Source: Flavobacterium sufflavum
Lineage (GTDB): Bacteria; Bacteroidota; Bacteroidia; Flavobacteriales; Flavobacteriaceae
NCBI RefSeq assembly: GCF_004016525.1
Contig: NZ_SACJ01000002.1
Span: 310,001-374,000, forward strand
DNA: 64,000 nucleotides
Direction: 5' to 3'
In this document: piece by piece, positions 18,299-26,218 of the stretch
How the letters are laid out: every line of letters begins with the position of its first letter
How positions within the stretch are numbered: the first letter of the stretch is position 1
Notes under the pieces: generated by a model
Seen by the model: only the letters and a program-made list of their open reading frames with translations
What the model was told of the DNA's origin: nothing
The model's database searches: none
Program-made: the position numbers and the translations under genes

Positions 18299-18411
18299 AG
18301 CCCTGATCGCAGCGGCATCCTTTTTATTTTGTCCTTCGATCCTTCGGTGAACTTTAGACAGGTTAAACTCAGTATGACAAAATAAAAAGATATAGCGAAG
18401 AGTAGGAGGGG
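18299..18411. repeat. Palindromic intergenic element
   Basis: Perfect 14-bp inverted arms CTTTTTATTTTGTC (18320-18333) and its complement (18376-18389) flank a core with CCTTCGATCCTTCGG and TTAAACTCAGTATGA. The outer flank reads GCCCTGATCGCAGCGGCATC. The GC-richer flank and the palindrome stand out from the surroundings, and the element looks like dispersed intergenic repeats I associate with flavobacterial genomes. Only one copy is in the window. Confidence 0.65.
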
Positions 18412-18529
18412 ACGTTATTAAATATTTTACCGTTCTGCTCCTAAAAAACAACTTTATCAAGTTAAAGTTTAATTAACATATTCAAAATTAAGCGGTAGAT
18501 GTTGTTATTTTGTGTAAAAATGTATTAAA

Positions 18530-19762
18530 ATGGGTTTTAGGTTACTATTTTTTGTAGTGTTTCTTATGGTGTTGGAACTCTATGCCTTTCAGGCTGTTAA
18601 AACAATTGTAAAGGATAAATGGTTTTTGGTTGGATACAGCGTGTTGAGTCTGGCAATTTTAATTTATATCGTTTACGGTTTTTTTAGTTTTGACCGTTCG
18701 GTGGGGCAAACCAAGCATACGATGTTTACCATGGGTTTGATGCTGCTGGTATATGTTCCTAAAATTGTTTTGGCTATTGTTTTATTAGGTGAGGATATTT
18801 TTAGAGTAGGAGCGGGAGCTGTCAATTATTTTGTGGAAAATGATAATGAGAGTTTCTTTAATTCGAGGCGAAAGTTTGTTAGCCAAATTGGATTAGGCCT
18901 GGCTGCGATTCCGTTTTTGTCTTTGCTTTATGGTGTAACCATTGGGAAATACAATTATAAAGTAATCAAACAACGCATCTTTTTTCCTGATTTACCTGAT
19001 GCTTTTGATGGTTTTACGATTACCCAGATTTCCGATGTGCATTCGGGGAGTTTTGACAATCCTGAGAAAATAAACTATGCAATTGATTTGGTCAACGAGC
19101 AAAATTCAGATTTGATTTTGTTTACCGGCGATATTGTCAATACGCACGCTAAGGAAATGCATCCTTGGATTGAAACTTTTAATCGCATCAAAAAGCCTGA
19201 ATATGGTAAGTTTTCGGTTTTAGGGAATCATGATTATGGAGAATATGTAAGCTGGCCATCGGAAGCTGAAAAAAGTCAAAATTTCAAGGAAATAAAAGAA
19301 TTGTACGGGCAAATAGGTTTTAGTTTGCTGTTGAATGAACATACTTTTATAGAAAAAGAAAATGACAGGATTGCCATAGTAGGAGTAGAAAACTGGGGGC
19401 ATAATTTTAAAAAAGCAGGCGATTTGAACAAGGCTTCTCAGGCTTTGGACGAGAAAGAATTTAAGATTTTGATGAGCCATGACCCGAGTCATTGGGATTA
19501 TGAGGTTAAAAATCACGAAAAGAATTTTAATCTTACGCTGTCAGGACACACACATGGTATGCAGTTTGGGATTGAAATTCCGGGTTATTTTAAATGGAGT
19601 CTGGCGCAATATGTCTATGCACAATGGGCAGGTTTGTATGAGCATTTAGGGCGTTATGTATATGTAAACCGGGGTTTTGGCTTCCATGCTTATCCGGGTA
19701 GAGTAGGAATTATGCCTGAAATTACGGTTATCGAGCTAAAAAAAGGAGATAAAGTAGCATAA
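18530..19762 (+). CDS. Membrane-anchored metallophosphoesterase
   Basis: 410 residues. The N-terminal 140 residues hold about four membrane segments (2-22, 32-51, 65-87, 118-136). The C-terminal calcineurin-like domain carries the five dimetal motifs: D169-V-H171, GD201, GNH234D, SH317DP and GH340TH342G. Family members in this arrangement (YaeI/UDP-diacylglucosamine-hydrolase-like) act on phosphodiester or lipid-linked substrates at the cytoplasmic membrane; substrate here unknown. It is transcribed alone and upstream of the small thioredoxin-fold gene (76 nt gap). Confidence 0.88.
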   Translation: MGFRLLFFVVFLMVLELYAFQAVKTIVKDKWFLVGYSVLSLAILIYIVYGFFSFDRSVGQTKHTMFTMGLMLLVYVPKIVLAIVLLGEDIFRVGAGAVNYFVENDNESFFNSRRKFVSQIGLGLAAIPFLSLLYGVTIGKYNYKVIKQRIFFPDLPDAFDGFTITQISDVHSGSFDNPEKINYAIDLVNEQNSDLILFTGDIVNTHAKEMHPWIETFNRIKKPEYGKFSVLGNHDYGEYVSWPSEAEKSQNFKEIKELYGQIGFSLLLNEHTFIEKENDRIAIVGVENWGHNFKKAGDLNKASQALDEKEFKILMSHDPSHWDYEVKNHEKNFNLTLSGHTHGMQFGIEIPGYFKWSLAQYVYAQWAGLYEHLGRYVYVNRGFGFHAYPGRVGIMPEITVIELKKGDKVA

Positions 19763-19838
19763 TTCGTTAAAAATGCTACATTTGTATATGAAGAAACGTT
19801 ATTTTTCTTAGATTTAAAAAAAATTAATTCTTGGTTTT

Positions 19839-20138
19839 ATGTCAAAATTTGGAGAACTTATAAGTGCACAAGTACCTGTGTTAATTGATTTCTACACAGA
19901 TTGGAATGAATCTTCGGTTTCTATGCATGAGGTTATTAGAGATGTTGCTGCAGCTTTAGGTGATAAGGCAAAGGTGATAAAAATTGATGTCGATAAAAAT
20001 CAAGAGCTGGCCGAAGCATTAAGAATTAAAGGATTGCCTACTTTGATGGTATATAAAGATGGTCAGATGGTTTGGAGAAAATCAGGGGAATTAGATGCTA
20101 ATTCTTTGATTACTATCGTGCAGGAGCTGCTGGTTTAA
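19839..20138 (+). CDS. Thioredoxin-fold protein without active-site cysteines
   Basis: 99 residues with thioredoxin secondary-structure order: PVLIDFYTDW, then AKVIKIDVDKN, then the cis-proline loop (KGLPTLMVY, P67) and GELDANSLI. The active site, normally WCGPC, reads WNESS (22-26), and the protein contains no cysteine at all. It cannot be a dithiol oxidoreductase, so a binding or chaperone-like role is more likely. No signal peptide is present. Its stop codon overlaps the stop of the convergent deacetylase within a TTAA. Confidence 0.85.
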   Translation: MSKFGELISAQVPVLIDFYTDWNESSVSMHEVIRDVAAALGDKAKVIKIDVDKNQELAEALRIKGLPTLMVYKDGQMVWRKSGELDANSLITIVQELLV

Positions 20139-20788
20139 TCTTTTATTGCTTCGAAAGAAAAGTGTTTATCAGCTAAATGTTTGAGCACTTTTGGCAACAC
20201 ATATTCCAGGTTTTTAAAAGCCTTTACGCTGTCGTGAAATACGATTACACTTCCTGATTGGGTATTGGATACTACATTATTCAGGCATTCTTCTTTACTG
20301 ATGTTTTGGTCAAAATCGGCACTTAAAACATCCCACATAATTATTTTATAGCCTTGTTGTCTGAGTTTTTTAGCCTGGACTCTTTTTATTTTGCCATAAG
20401 GAGGTCTGAAGATTTTAGACTTTAGATCTTTGATTTCAGATGACAGATTATTGATTGTATTTTCACAACAAGAAATGTTTTCTAAATAATCATCAATAGA
20501 AGTTTTCCAGCCATTTAAATGATTATTTGTGTGATTGCCTATGCTGTGTCCTTTGGCTTGAATTTGAGCAAAGATTTCAGAATGTGCTGCAATGTTTTTA
20601 CCAATGCAAAAAAAAGTAGCTTTGGCATTGTATTGTTCTAATTGGTTTAAAACCCAGGAAGTAATTTCTGGTGTTGGTCCGTCATCAAAAGTAAGGTAGA
20701 TTTTCTTTTCGTTGTTAGGGATATCCCAAACGTAATTAGAAAATATTTTTTTGATGATACTATGTGTTTTAATCCAATAAGGTTTCAT
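20135..20788 (-). CDS. Polysaccharide deacetylase (NodB domain)
   Basis: 217-residue carbohydrate esterase family 4 protein that removes N- or O-acetyl groups from glycans. Motif 1 TFDDGP supplies D35/D36, motif 2 HSIGNHTNNH supplies metal ligands H86 and H90, motif 3 is RPPYG (R128), motif 4 WDVLSADF (D153) and motif 5 has H185 (IVFHDS). All catalytic elements are intact. No clear signal peptide is seen; the short N-terminus may be cytoplasmic or membrane-associated. It converges on the thioredoxin-like gene with a 4-nt overlap of stop codons. The glycan target (peptidoglycan or surface polysaccharide) is unknown. Confidence 0.9.
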   Translation of the reverse strand: MKPYWIKTHSIIKKIFSNYVWDIPNNEKKIYLTFDDGPTPEITSWVLNQLEQYNAKATFFCIGKNIAAHSEIFAQIQAKGHSIGNHTNNHLNGWKTSIDDYLENISCCENTINNLSSEIKDLKSKIFRPPYGKIKRVQAKKLRQQGYKIIMWDVLSADFDQNISKEECLNNVVSNTQSGSVIVFHDSVKAFKNLEYVLPKVLKHLADKHFSFEAIKD

Positions 20789-20837
20789 TTGTATTTTGTA
20801 TTAAAAATGACAATTGGGTGTAATTATTAATGTGGCT

Positions 20838-20980
20838 TACAAATTTTCTTTTTTGCTTGATCAAAAAAGAAACAAAAAAATCAAGTCTTGCGCTTCCTCG
20901 TCGGTCAAATTAGTTTTCGAATGCTAAAAGAAAAGAACTCGCTATCGCTCAAACAGCTTTTCTTTTTACGCATTCTTCAA
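20838..20980. repeat. Two nested intergenic palindromes
   Basis: First, TTTCTTTTTTG pairs with CAAAAAAGAAA across CTTGAT (20845-20872). Second, GAATGC plus TAAAAGAAAAG pairs with CTTTTCTTTTTA plus GCATTC across about 20 bases (20919-20975). The whole lies in the 333-nt gap between the deacetylase and the DUF2723 gene and encodes no protein. It resembles dispersed repeats seen in flavobacterial intergenic regions. Confidence 0.6.
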
Positions 20981-21055
20981 ACATTTGACACTCGACTGCG
21001 GAAGCTAAGGACGTTTGAAACTTGAAAAATAAATCTCATCTATCATATTAAAGAT

Positions 21056-21103
21056 AAAAAAAATGTAGCAATCTTTTTTGTTAGGATTGCTACATTTTTT
21101 ATC
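21056..21103 (-). terminator. Intrinsic terminator of the DUF2723 gene
   Basis: AAAAAATGTAGCAATC pairs with its complement across an 11-nt loop and is followed on the minus strand by a T-run, just after the stop at 21122. Confidence 0.9.
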
Positions 21104-21121
21104 AAATTAATACTTTTTTGC

Positions 21122-24100
21122 CTATTCTTTATCGCGGCCAAAACGCTGGAATATATCAATATAAGTATTGAAAGCTCCACGGTGTTTCTGGAAGAAAGCA
21201 GCGTCGTTGTTTTTCTTAACTACTTCTAATAAGGCTCTGTAACGCTCAATATCAGTAACTATGTCTATCGCTATGTCTGATTGGTCGCCAGCGCTCATTT
21301 TGCTGTAGTAATTTAGACTTTCTTTGTATTTTTCAATTAATTTTTCAAGAAGTTCATGTGCTTTTGCAGTCTCACCTACCTGATAATAATTGTTTACAAA
21401 TGGTTCTAACAAAGAATAATAACCAAATTTGTCAATTGGCATTTTTTCCATGGCTAAATTAATCACTTTTTTAGCCTTGTCTATTTTACCGTCTTTGATT
21501 AGCTGGTCAGTCAATCGGGAAAGGTTCGTTCTGTAAGTAATACTTTCACGACGTGTTTCCGGGTCGTGGTAGATGTTACCTTCGCTATTCCCCCAATCCC
21601 ATTTCATGACGATGTTGTACATTTTGTCGGCATCAATTTGTCCCATTTCCATAGGGTTTCCGTCTTTAGGAATGCTTGTTTTTACAGGAACCAGTTTGTA
21701 AACCATACCGTCTAATTGCAGGTAGTCTTTCATCCATAGGTATTCTTCGTCATCAAAAGCTCCACCACTAAAATAGATTGGTCGTTTCCAGTTGTTATTG
21801 GCAACAAGATCCAGCATCATCAATCTGTTTTTGTATAAGGCGCTTCCTTTGATGTCAATGTCGATATAAGGAACTATTGAATCGTAATATTTCTCAGAAA
21901 CAATTTTGTTTTTGATGATGGTATTTTTGTCAACAGGAATCCTAATCTGGTTTGTTGGATAGAAATGGATGGTTTGTCCGTTTTGCATATCAACCGTCGA
22001 TTTAGGATGTTTGATGAAATCCATAAAGCCTTTTACGCTCCAACGGCTTTTTATCTTAGGAATACTTACCACATAATCCAGCTTGTCTCCCACATATTGA
22101 TCGTGTGTGAAAGAAATTGGCAATGGTTCTGATTCGTAAGTTTTGGTTTTCATTTGGTCAATGTACCAGTCGGTCATAAAAAGGCTGGTGTTGACTATTT
22201 TTATGTCGGTTCTGATGCCTTCGATTTCCTGTGCATACCAAAGAGGGAAGGTGTCATTGTCTCCAATAGTAAATAAAATAGCGTCCTTGTCGCAGGAACT
22301 CAAATAGGCTTTTGCCATGGCCAACGCCGTGTATTTGCCAGAACGATCGTGGTCATCCCAGTTTTGAGAAGCCATTAAAACAGGTGCTGTCAATAAAGAA
22401 GCAGCTACAATAACCGGTCCGGCAATTTTTGGGGATAAATATTTTTTGGCACTTTCGTACAATGAATAAACGCCTAATCCTATCCAGATAGCAAAAACAT
22501 AGAACGAGCCCACTAAGGCGTAGTCTCTTTCTCTAGGTTCAAAAGGTCTTTCGTTTAGGTAGATTTTTAAAGCAATTCCCGTGAAAAGGAACAAAGCGAG
22601 TAATACATAAAAACTTTTTAAATCTTTACCGGCGTGATACATTAATCCAATAAGTCCTAAGATGAAAGGAATGAAATAATAGACATTACGCCCTTTGTTG
22701 TTTAAGGTGTCTGTAGGTAAATTATCTTGTGAACCTAAATGAATATCGTCAATAAACTTGATTCCGCTCAGCCAGTTTCCGTCCTGGTTGTCGTATCTTC
22801 CCTGATTGTCGCTTTGACGTCCTACGAAATTCCACATTAGGTATCTCCAATACATGTAGCCAAATTGGTATTCGGCCATAAAACTAAGGTTGTCAGCTGT
22901 AGTAGGCTTTTCGATTATTAGGTAGTCGCCATAGCTTCTAAGGAATTTTACATAGCCTTCGTTGTCAATTTGTTTTTGAGCATAAGCCTGTCGGAATTCA
23001 GAAACGGTTTTTTCTACCTCATTTTTTAATTGGGCAATCGCCTTGTTATAGTCTTCTTCAGAAAGTTTGCTTGCGTCCACACCATATCTGGCCAAATCAT
23101 TTTCGTATGGATAATCAGGATTGATACTGAATTGAGGAGGATTCGTAAAATTGATGTAGTTTTCAATGTGTTCGGTACTCCACATTCTAGGTAAGAATGT
23201 TTTTTGGGCATTATCGCTGTTTTGTTCTGCGTTTTTGTAATTGTTTACAATAACATATTTACCGGTTTTGTAATCTCTCTCGTAGTTAGGAGCTTTGTCA
23301 AGATAAGGAGTGTTCTTGTCTAATCCGGCAAAACTCTCCGTGTATTGAGGTCCGTAAAATAAAGGGTTAGAGCCATATTGTTCTCTATTGTAATAAGCTA
23401 AAACCTCACGAGCATCCGATGGTTTATTTTCGTTAATGATAACATTTGAATTCGCTCGAATAGGCAGCATTAACCAGGTAGAGAATCCAATTAGGATGAA
23501 TAAAATACAAAGAATTAGGGTGTTGTAAGTAACTAGACCTTTGTTTTTAGTGTATTTTAATCCAAAATAAAACGCAGCTATTAATACTAAAGTAACCAGA
23601 ATGGTTCCCGAATTAAAAGGCATTCCAAGGCTATTTACGGCAAAAACCTCTGCTTTGGCAAAAAACGCCATCGTTAAAGGAAGTAGTAATTTGAAAATAA
23701 ACAATAAAACAGAAACTACTACAACATTAGCAATGATGAAATTTTTAATCGTTACAGTTTTGTAATGTTTAAAATAATATAAGAATCCTATTGCAGGTAT
23801 CGTTAATAATGCCATAAAGTGTACCCCAAATGAGAGACCGGTTACTAATGAAATAACTAATAACCATTTGTTTCCTCTTGGAGTATTCATGTCTTGTTCC
23901 CAACGCAATCCCAGCCAAAAAAGTAAGGCAATAAGTAAAGAAGCCATAGCGTATACTTCGGCTTCTACAGCGTTGAACCAAAAACTGTCCGAAAAAGTAT
24001 AGGCTAAAGCACCAACAAAAGAACTTCCTAAAATTACAATGTCATTACTCTTACTTGGTTCTTCAGAACTGGATATGATTTTTCTTAAAATCATAGTTGA

Positions 24101-24400
24101 AGACCAAAACATAAAAAGAATAGTAAAGGCACTGGAGAAAACAGAAGTCATATTAACCATTAAAGCAACATGTTGTGCATTAGTGGCAAACATGGCGAAA
24201 AAGGCACCAATCATTTGAAATAAAGGAGCTCCGGGAGGATGCCCTACCTCTAGTTTTGCTGCTGTGGCAATGTATTCTCCACAATCCCAAAAGCTCATAG
24301 TGGGCTCAACGGTAAGAGAATAGGTTATTAATGCGATTCCAAACGCAATCCAGCCTATGATAGTATTCCATTTTTTGAAATTGAAAGACTCCTTATTCAT
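21122..24400 (-). CDS. DUF2723 multi-spanning membrane protein (GT-C-like)
   Basis: 1092 residues from the ATG at 24400; a 28-residue longer frame exists but lacks family similarity. The N-terminal half has a dozen membrane segments. The first outward loop carries the acidic pair in SFWDCGEYIATAAKLE (D39, E42) and GHPPGAPLF, the arrangement of GT-C glycosyltransferases that use lipid-linked sugars. A large soluble part follows (to about 950), then TPR-like helices (KAKKVINLAMEKMPIDKFGY and ELLEKLIEKY). In Bacteroidota this family is thought to act in protein or envelope glycosylation; the exact substrate is not proven. Monocistronic, with a terminator after it. Confidence 0.85.
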   Translation of the reverse strand: MNKESFNFKKWNTIIGWIAFGIALITYSLTVEPTMSFWDCGEYIATAAKLEVGHPPGAPLFQMIGAFFAMFATNAQHVALMVNMTSVFSSAFTILFMFWSSTMILRKIISSSEEPSKSNDIVILGSSFVGALAYTFSDSFWFNAVEAEVYAMASLLIALLFWLGLRWEQDMNTPRGNKWLLVISLVTGLSFGVHFMALLTIPAIGFLYYFKHYKTVTIKNFIIANVVVVSVLLFIFKLLLPLTMAFFAKAEVFAVNSLGMPFNSGTILVTLVLIAAFYFGLKYTKNKGLVTYNTLILCILFILIGFSTWLMLPIRANSNVIINENKPSDAREVLAYYNREQYGSNPLFYGPQYTESFAGLDKNTPYLDKAPNYERDYKTGKYVIVNNYKNAEQNSDNAQKTFLPRMWSTEHIENYINFTNPPQFSINPDYPYENDLARYGVDASKLSEEDYNKAIAQLKNEVEKTVSEFRQAYAQKQIDNEGYVKFLRSYGDYLIIEKPTTADNLSFMAEYQFGYMYWRYLMWNFVGRQSDNQGRYDNQDGNWLSGIKFIDDIHLGSQDNLPTDTLNNKGRNVYYFIPFILGLIGLMYHAGKDLKSFYVLLALFLFTGIALKIYLNERPFEPRERDYALVGSFYVFAIWIGLGVYSLYESAKKYLSPKIAGPVIVAASLLTAPVLMASQNWDDHDRSGKYTALAMAKAYLSSCDKDAILFTIGDNDTFPLWYAQEIEGIRTDIKIVNTSLFMTDWYIDQMKTKTYESEPLPISFTHDQYVGDKLDYVVSIPKIKSRWSVKGFMDFIKHPKSTVDMQNGQTIHFYPTNQIRIPVDKNTIIKNKIVSEKYYDSIVPYIDIDIKGSALYKNRLMMLDLVANNNWKRPIYFSGGAFDDEEYLWMKDYLQLDGMVYKLVPVKTSIPKDGNPMEMGQIDADKMYNIVMKWDWGNSEGNIYHDPETRRESITYRTNLSRLTDQLIKDGKIDKAKKVINLAMEKMPIDKFGYYSLLEPFVNNYYQVGETAKAHELLEKLIEKYKESLNYYSKMSAGDQSDIAIDIVTDIERYRALLEVVKKNNDAAFFQKHRGAFNTYIDIFQRFGRDKE

Positions 24401-24566
24401 GTAGTAAAATTTAGTTAATTTTTCGAGGTACAAAGAAAATGTTTTTTTGTTTAAGGATGGAGGCATTAACAAAATTTTCTGCAAAACAAATGGGTTTTTT
24501 AAAGTATTGATTATGAGTGAGGTTTTTGTTTTTTGAATTTTTTTTCGAAAAAAAAACTAAAAAAAG

Positions 24567-24597
24567 TTTGTGTAAACTGAAAAAGCTTGTAAATTTG
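24567..24597 (+). promoter_or_regulatory. Promoter of tRNA-Gln
   Basis: TTTG at 24567-24570 and TAAATTTG at 24590-24597 with a 19-nt spacer: a model Bacteroidota promoter. The tRNA starts 21 nt after the -7 box. Confidence 0.8.
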
Positions 24598-24617
24598 CAC
24601 TCGCAATAAAGCACTGC

Positions 24618-24688
24618 TGGTCTATGGTGTAATGGTAACACAACTGTTTTTGGTGCAGTCTTTCTAGGTTCGAGTCCTAGTAGACCAA
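24618..24688 (+). tRNA. tRNA-Gln (anticodon TTG)
   Basis: Cloverleaf reads cleanly: acceptor TGGTCTA pairs with TAGACCA (24681-24687), D arm with GTGTAATGGTAACAC, anticodon stem ACTGT/GCAGT with loop TTTTGGT and anticodon TTG, T arm CTAGG-TTCGAGT-CCTAG. The discriminator is A at 24688 and CCA is not encoded. A terminator follows immediately. Confidence 0.96.
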
Positions 24689-24691
24689 CAT

Positions 24692-24722
24692 AAAAAGCCT
24701 CTCATTTGAGAGGCTTTTTTTA
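24692..24722 (+). terminator. Intrinsic terminator of tRNA-Gln
   Basis: AAAAAGCCTCTC pairs with GAGAGGCTTTTT around a 6-nt loop, then a T-run. The A-run before it means it can also terminate minus-strand transcripts. Confidence 0.92.
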
Positions 24723-24738
24723 TTTGTAGTTTTTGAAT

Positions 24739-25563
24739 TTATATTTTAAAAACAATCAGTGGTTTGGTGGCGTGATTGGCTAAGTCTTCGCTGATGCTTC
24801 CGGTAAAGAAATGGGAAAGTCCGGTTCGGCCATGTGTGCAAAGGCTTATCAGGTCGGCGTTTATTTCTTTTGAGAAATGAATGATGCCTTTTTCAATATT
24901 TAGGTCATTGTAAATGTGGGTAGAGAAATTTTTGATTTCAAACTCACTAATGAATTTCTGGAATATTTTTTTTGCAATAGCTGTAGTCTTAAAGCTGTTT
25001 GGTGTGCAAATGGTTACTAAGTTGAGTTTGGCATCGAATAAATTTACAAAATCAAGTACTTTTTTGAATGGTTTTTTTATTTCTTCAGAAAAGTCGGAGG
25101 CAAAAACAATGTTTTTAGGGTTGAAGTTGTTGATTTCTTCTTTGATGATTATGACTGGAACGGCTGATAGGCGGACTACTTTTTCGGTATTGGAACCAAT
25201 GATTATTTCTTCGATTCCTGAAACACCGTTGGAACCCATTATGATTAAATCGATGTTGTTTTCTTTGCTGTAGGAAAGAATGCCTTGTGAGGCTTTTTCC
25301 AGTTTGATGGATTCAATAATAGGGATATCTTTTAGGTAGTGTTGCTCTTTTATATAGTGGATTGTCTCTTTTGCTTTTTGTATAAATAGCATGATTTCAG
25401 GTATCGCAGCTCCGCCTGAGATGGCGTCATTCATTTGGCTGGGAATTTCCAGCATGTGTAAAAGGTGTATCTCGAAATCGTTTTTCCGTGCTATTTGTGC
25501 TGCAGCTTTCAGGGCGTTTTCGGCCTGTGTTGAGAAATCGGTAGGTACTAAAATACGTTTCAT
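24739..25563 (-). CDS. Tandem universal stress protein
   Basis: 274 residues made of two UspA domains. Domain 1 (1-145) begins MKRILVPTDFSTQAENAL and has the ATP-type motif GSNGVSGIEEIIIGS. Domain 2 (about 150-274) begins NIVFASDFSEEIKK and has THGRTGLSHFFTGS, in which the first glycine of the ATP motif is a cysteine, so only domain 1 keeps the full nucleotide motif. Such tandem proteins bind nucleotides and are induced by starvation or low oxygen in other bacteria. Single gene, convergent with tRNA-Gln. Confidence 0.92.
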   Translation of the reverse strand: MKRILVPTDFSTQAENALKAAAQIARKNDFEIHLLHMLEIPSQMNDAISGGAAIPEIMLFIQKAKETIHYIKEQHYLKDIPIIESIKLEKASQGILSYSKENNIDLIIMGSNGVSGIEEIIIGSNTEKVVRLSAVPVIIIKEEINNFNPKNIVFASDFSEEIKKPFKKVLDFVNLFDAKLNLVTICTPNSFKTTAIAKKIFQKFISEFEIKNFSTHIYNDLNIEKGIIHFSKEINADLISLCTHGRTGLSHFFTGSISEDLANHATKPLIVFKI

Positions 25564-25647
25564 GGATTTTGGTTTTTGTTGGTAAGGTTGGGATGTTTTT
25601 ATTATTTAAATAAAGGTAAGGAATAATTTTACAGCAATCAATTATTT

Positions 25648-25676
25648 TTGGTTTATAAAAATAAACACTATATTTG
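25648..25676 (+). promoter_or_regulatory. Promoter of rimP-nusA-infB
   Basis: TTG at 25648-25650 and TATATTTG at 25669-25676 with an 18-nt spacer. The start would be near 25681, giving a leader of about 60 nt that includes the hairpin at 25705-25730. Confidence 0.7.
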
Positions 25677-25704
25677 TGCCGTTATTTATTAAAATCTAGA
25701 TAAT

Positions 25705-25730
25705 GAGGGGACTAAATGTCCCCTCTTTTT
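25705..25730 (+). terminator. Terminator-like hairpin in the rimP leader (candidate attenuator)
   Basis: GAGGGGAC pairs perfectly with GTCCCCTC across TAAAT and is followed by TTTTT, only 10 nt before the rimP ATG and downstream of the operon promoter. It has the full form of an intrinsic terminator but sits before the first gene, so it would stop transcription unless bypassed. Regulation by NusA or RNA-polymerase pausing is a natural hypothesis. Confidence 0.75.
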
Positions 25731-25739
25731 ATAAAAAAT

Positions 25740-26204
25740 ATGACATTTAAAGAGAAAGTAAATACGTTATTGGTGGAGGCTCTTGAGGAAAGACCTACAC
25801 TTTTTTTGATTGATTTGACTATTACTGATGCATTTAAAGTTATGATAACTTTAGATGATGATAATGGTGTAATTTTGCAGGACTGTATTGATATTAGTCG
25901 GGCAATAGAGAGTAATCTGGACAGAGAAGAGCAGGATTATTCTTTAGAAGTAGCTTCAGTAGGGGTAGGTTCGCCGTTAAAAATGGTTCGTCAATATGTG
26001 AAAAATATTGGTAGAACCTTGATTGTGACTACAAATACTGAAAAAATTGAAGCTGAATTAGTTGATGCTAATGAAGATTTCATAATTTTGTCTTGGAAAG
26101 CAAGAGAGCCTAAAAAAGTAGGAAAAGGAAAAGAAACAGTACAGAAAGAACAGCAAATACCTTATACAGAAATTAAAGAGGCAGTTGTTACAGTAACATT
26201 TTAA
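25740..26204 (+). CDS. rimP: Ribosome maturation factor RimP
   Basis: 154 residues from the ATG at 25740 ([11 protein letters not shown]); an upstream ATG at 25716 lies within the leader hairpin and is rejected. RimP binds the small subunit and helps 30S assembly. The N-terminal alpha/beta domain contains [13 protein letters not shown] and [15 protein letters not shown], the family signature region (usually EVSSPG-like; here [11 protein letters not shown]). The C-terminal SH3-like domain ends in [15 protein letters not shown]. First gene of the conserved rimP-nusA-infB operon, 14 nt before nusA. Confidence 0.95.
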   Translation: MTFKEKVNTLLVEALEERPTLFLIDLTITDAFKVMITLDDDNGVILQDCIDISRAIESNLDREEQDYSLEVASVGVGSPLKMVRQYVKNIGRTLIVTTNTEKIEAELVDANEDFIILSWKAREPKKVGKGKETVQKEQQIPYTEIKEAVVTVTF

Positions 26205-26218
26205 TTTAAAGAATTCGC

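Noticed and set aside
18272..18460. Minus-strand frame of 62 codons
   Set aside because: Lies over the palindromic repeat and has no protein features.
16166..18529. Idea that this is a known named defence system
   Set aside because: No nuclease, NTPase, cyclase, reverse transcriptase or toxin motif could be read; reported only as an unknown module.
25716..25739. Upstream ATG for rimP
   Set aside because: It falls in the leader hairpin and adds residues without family support; ATG at 25740 fits RimP.
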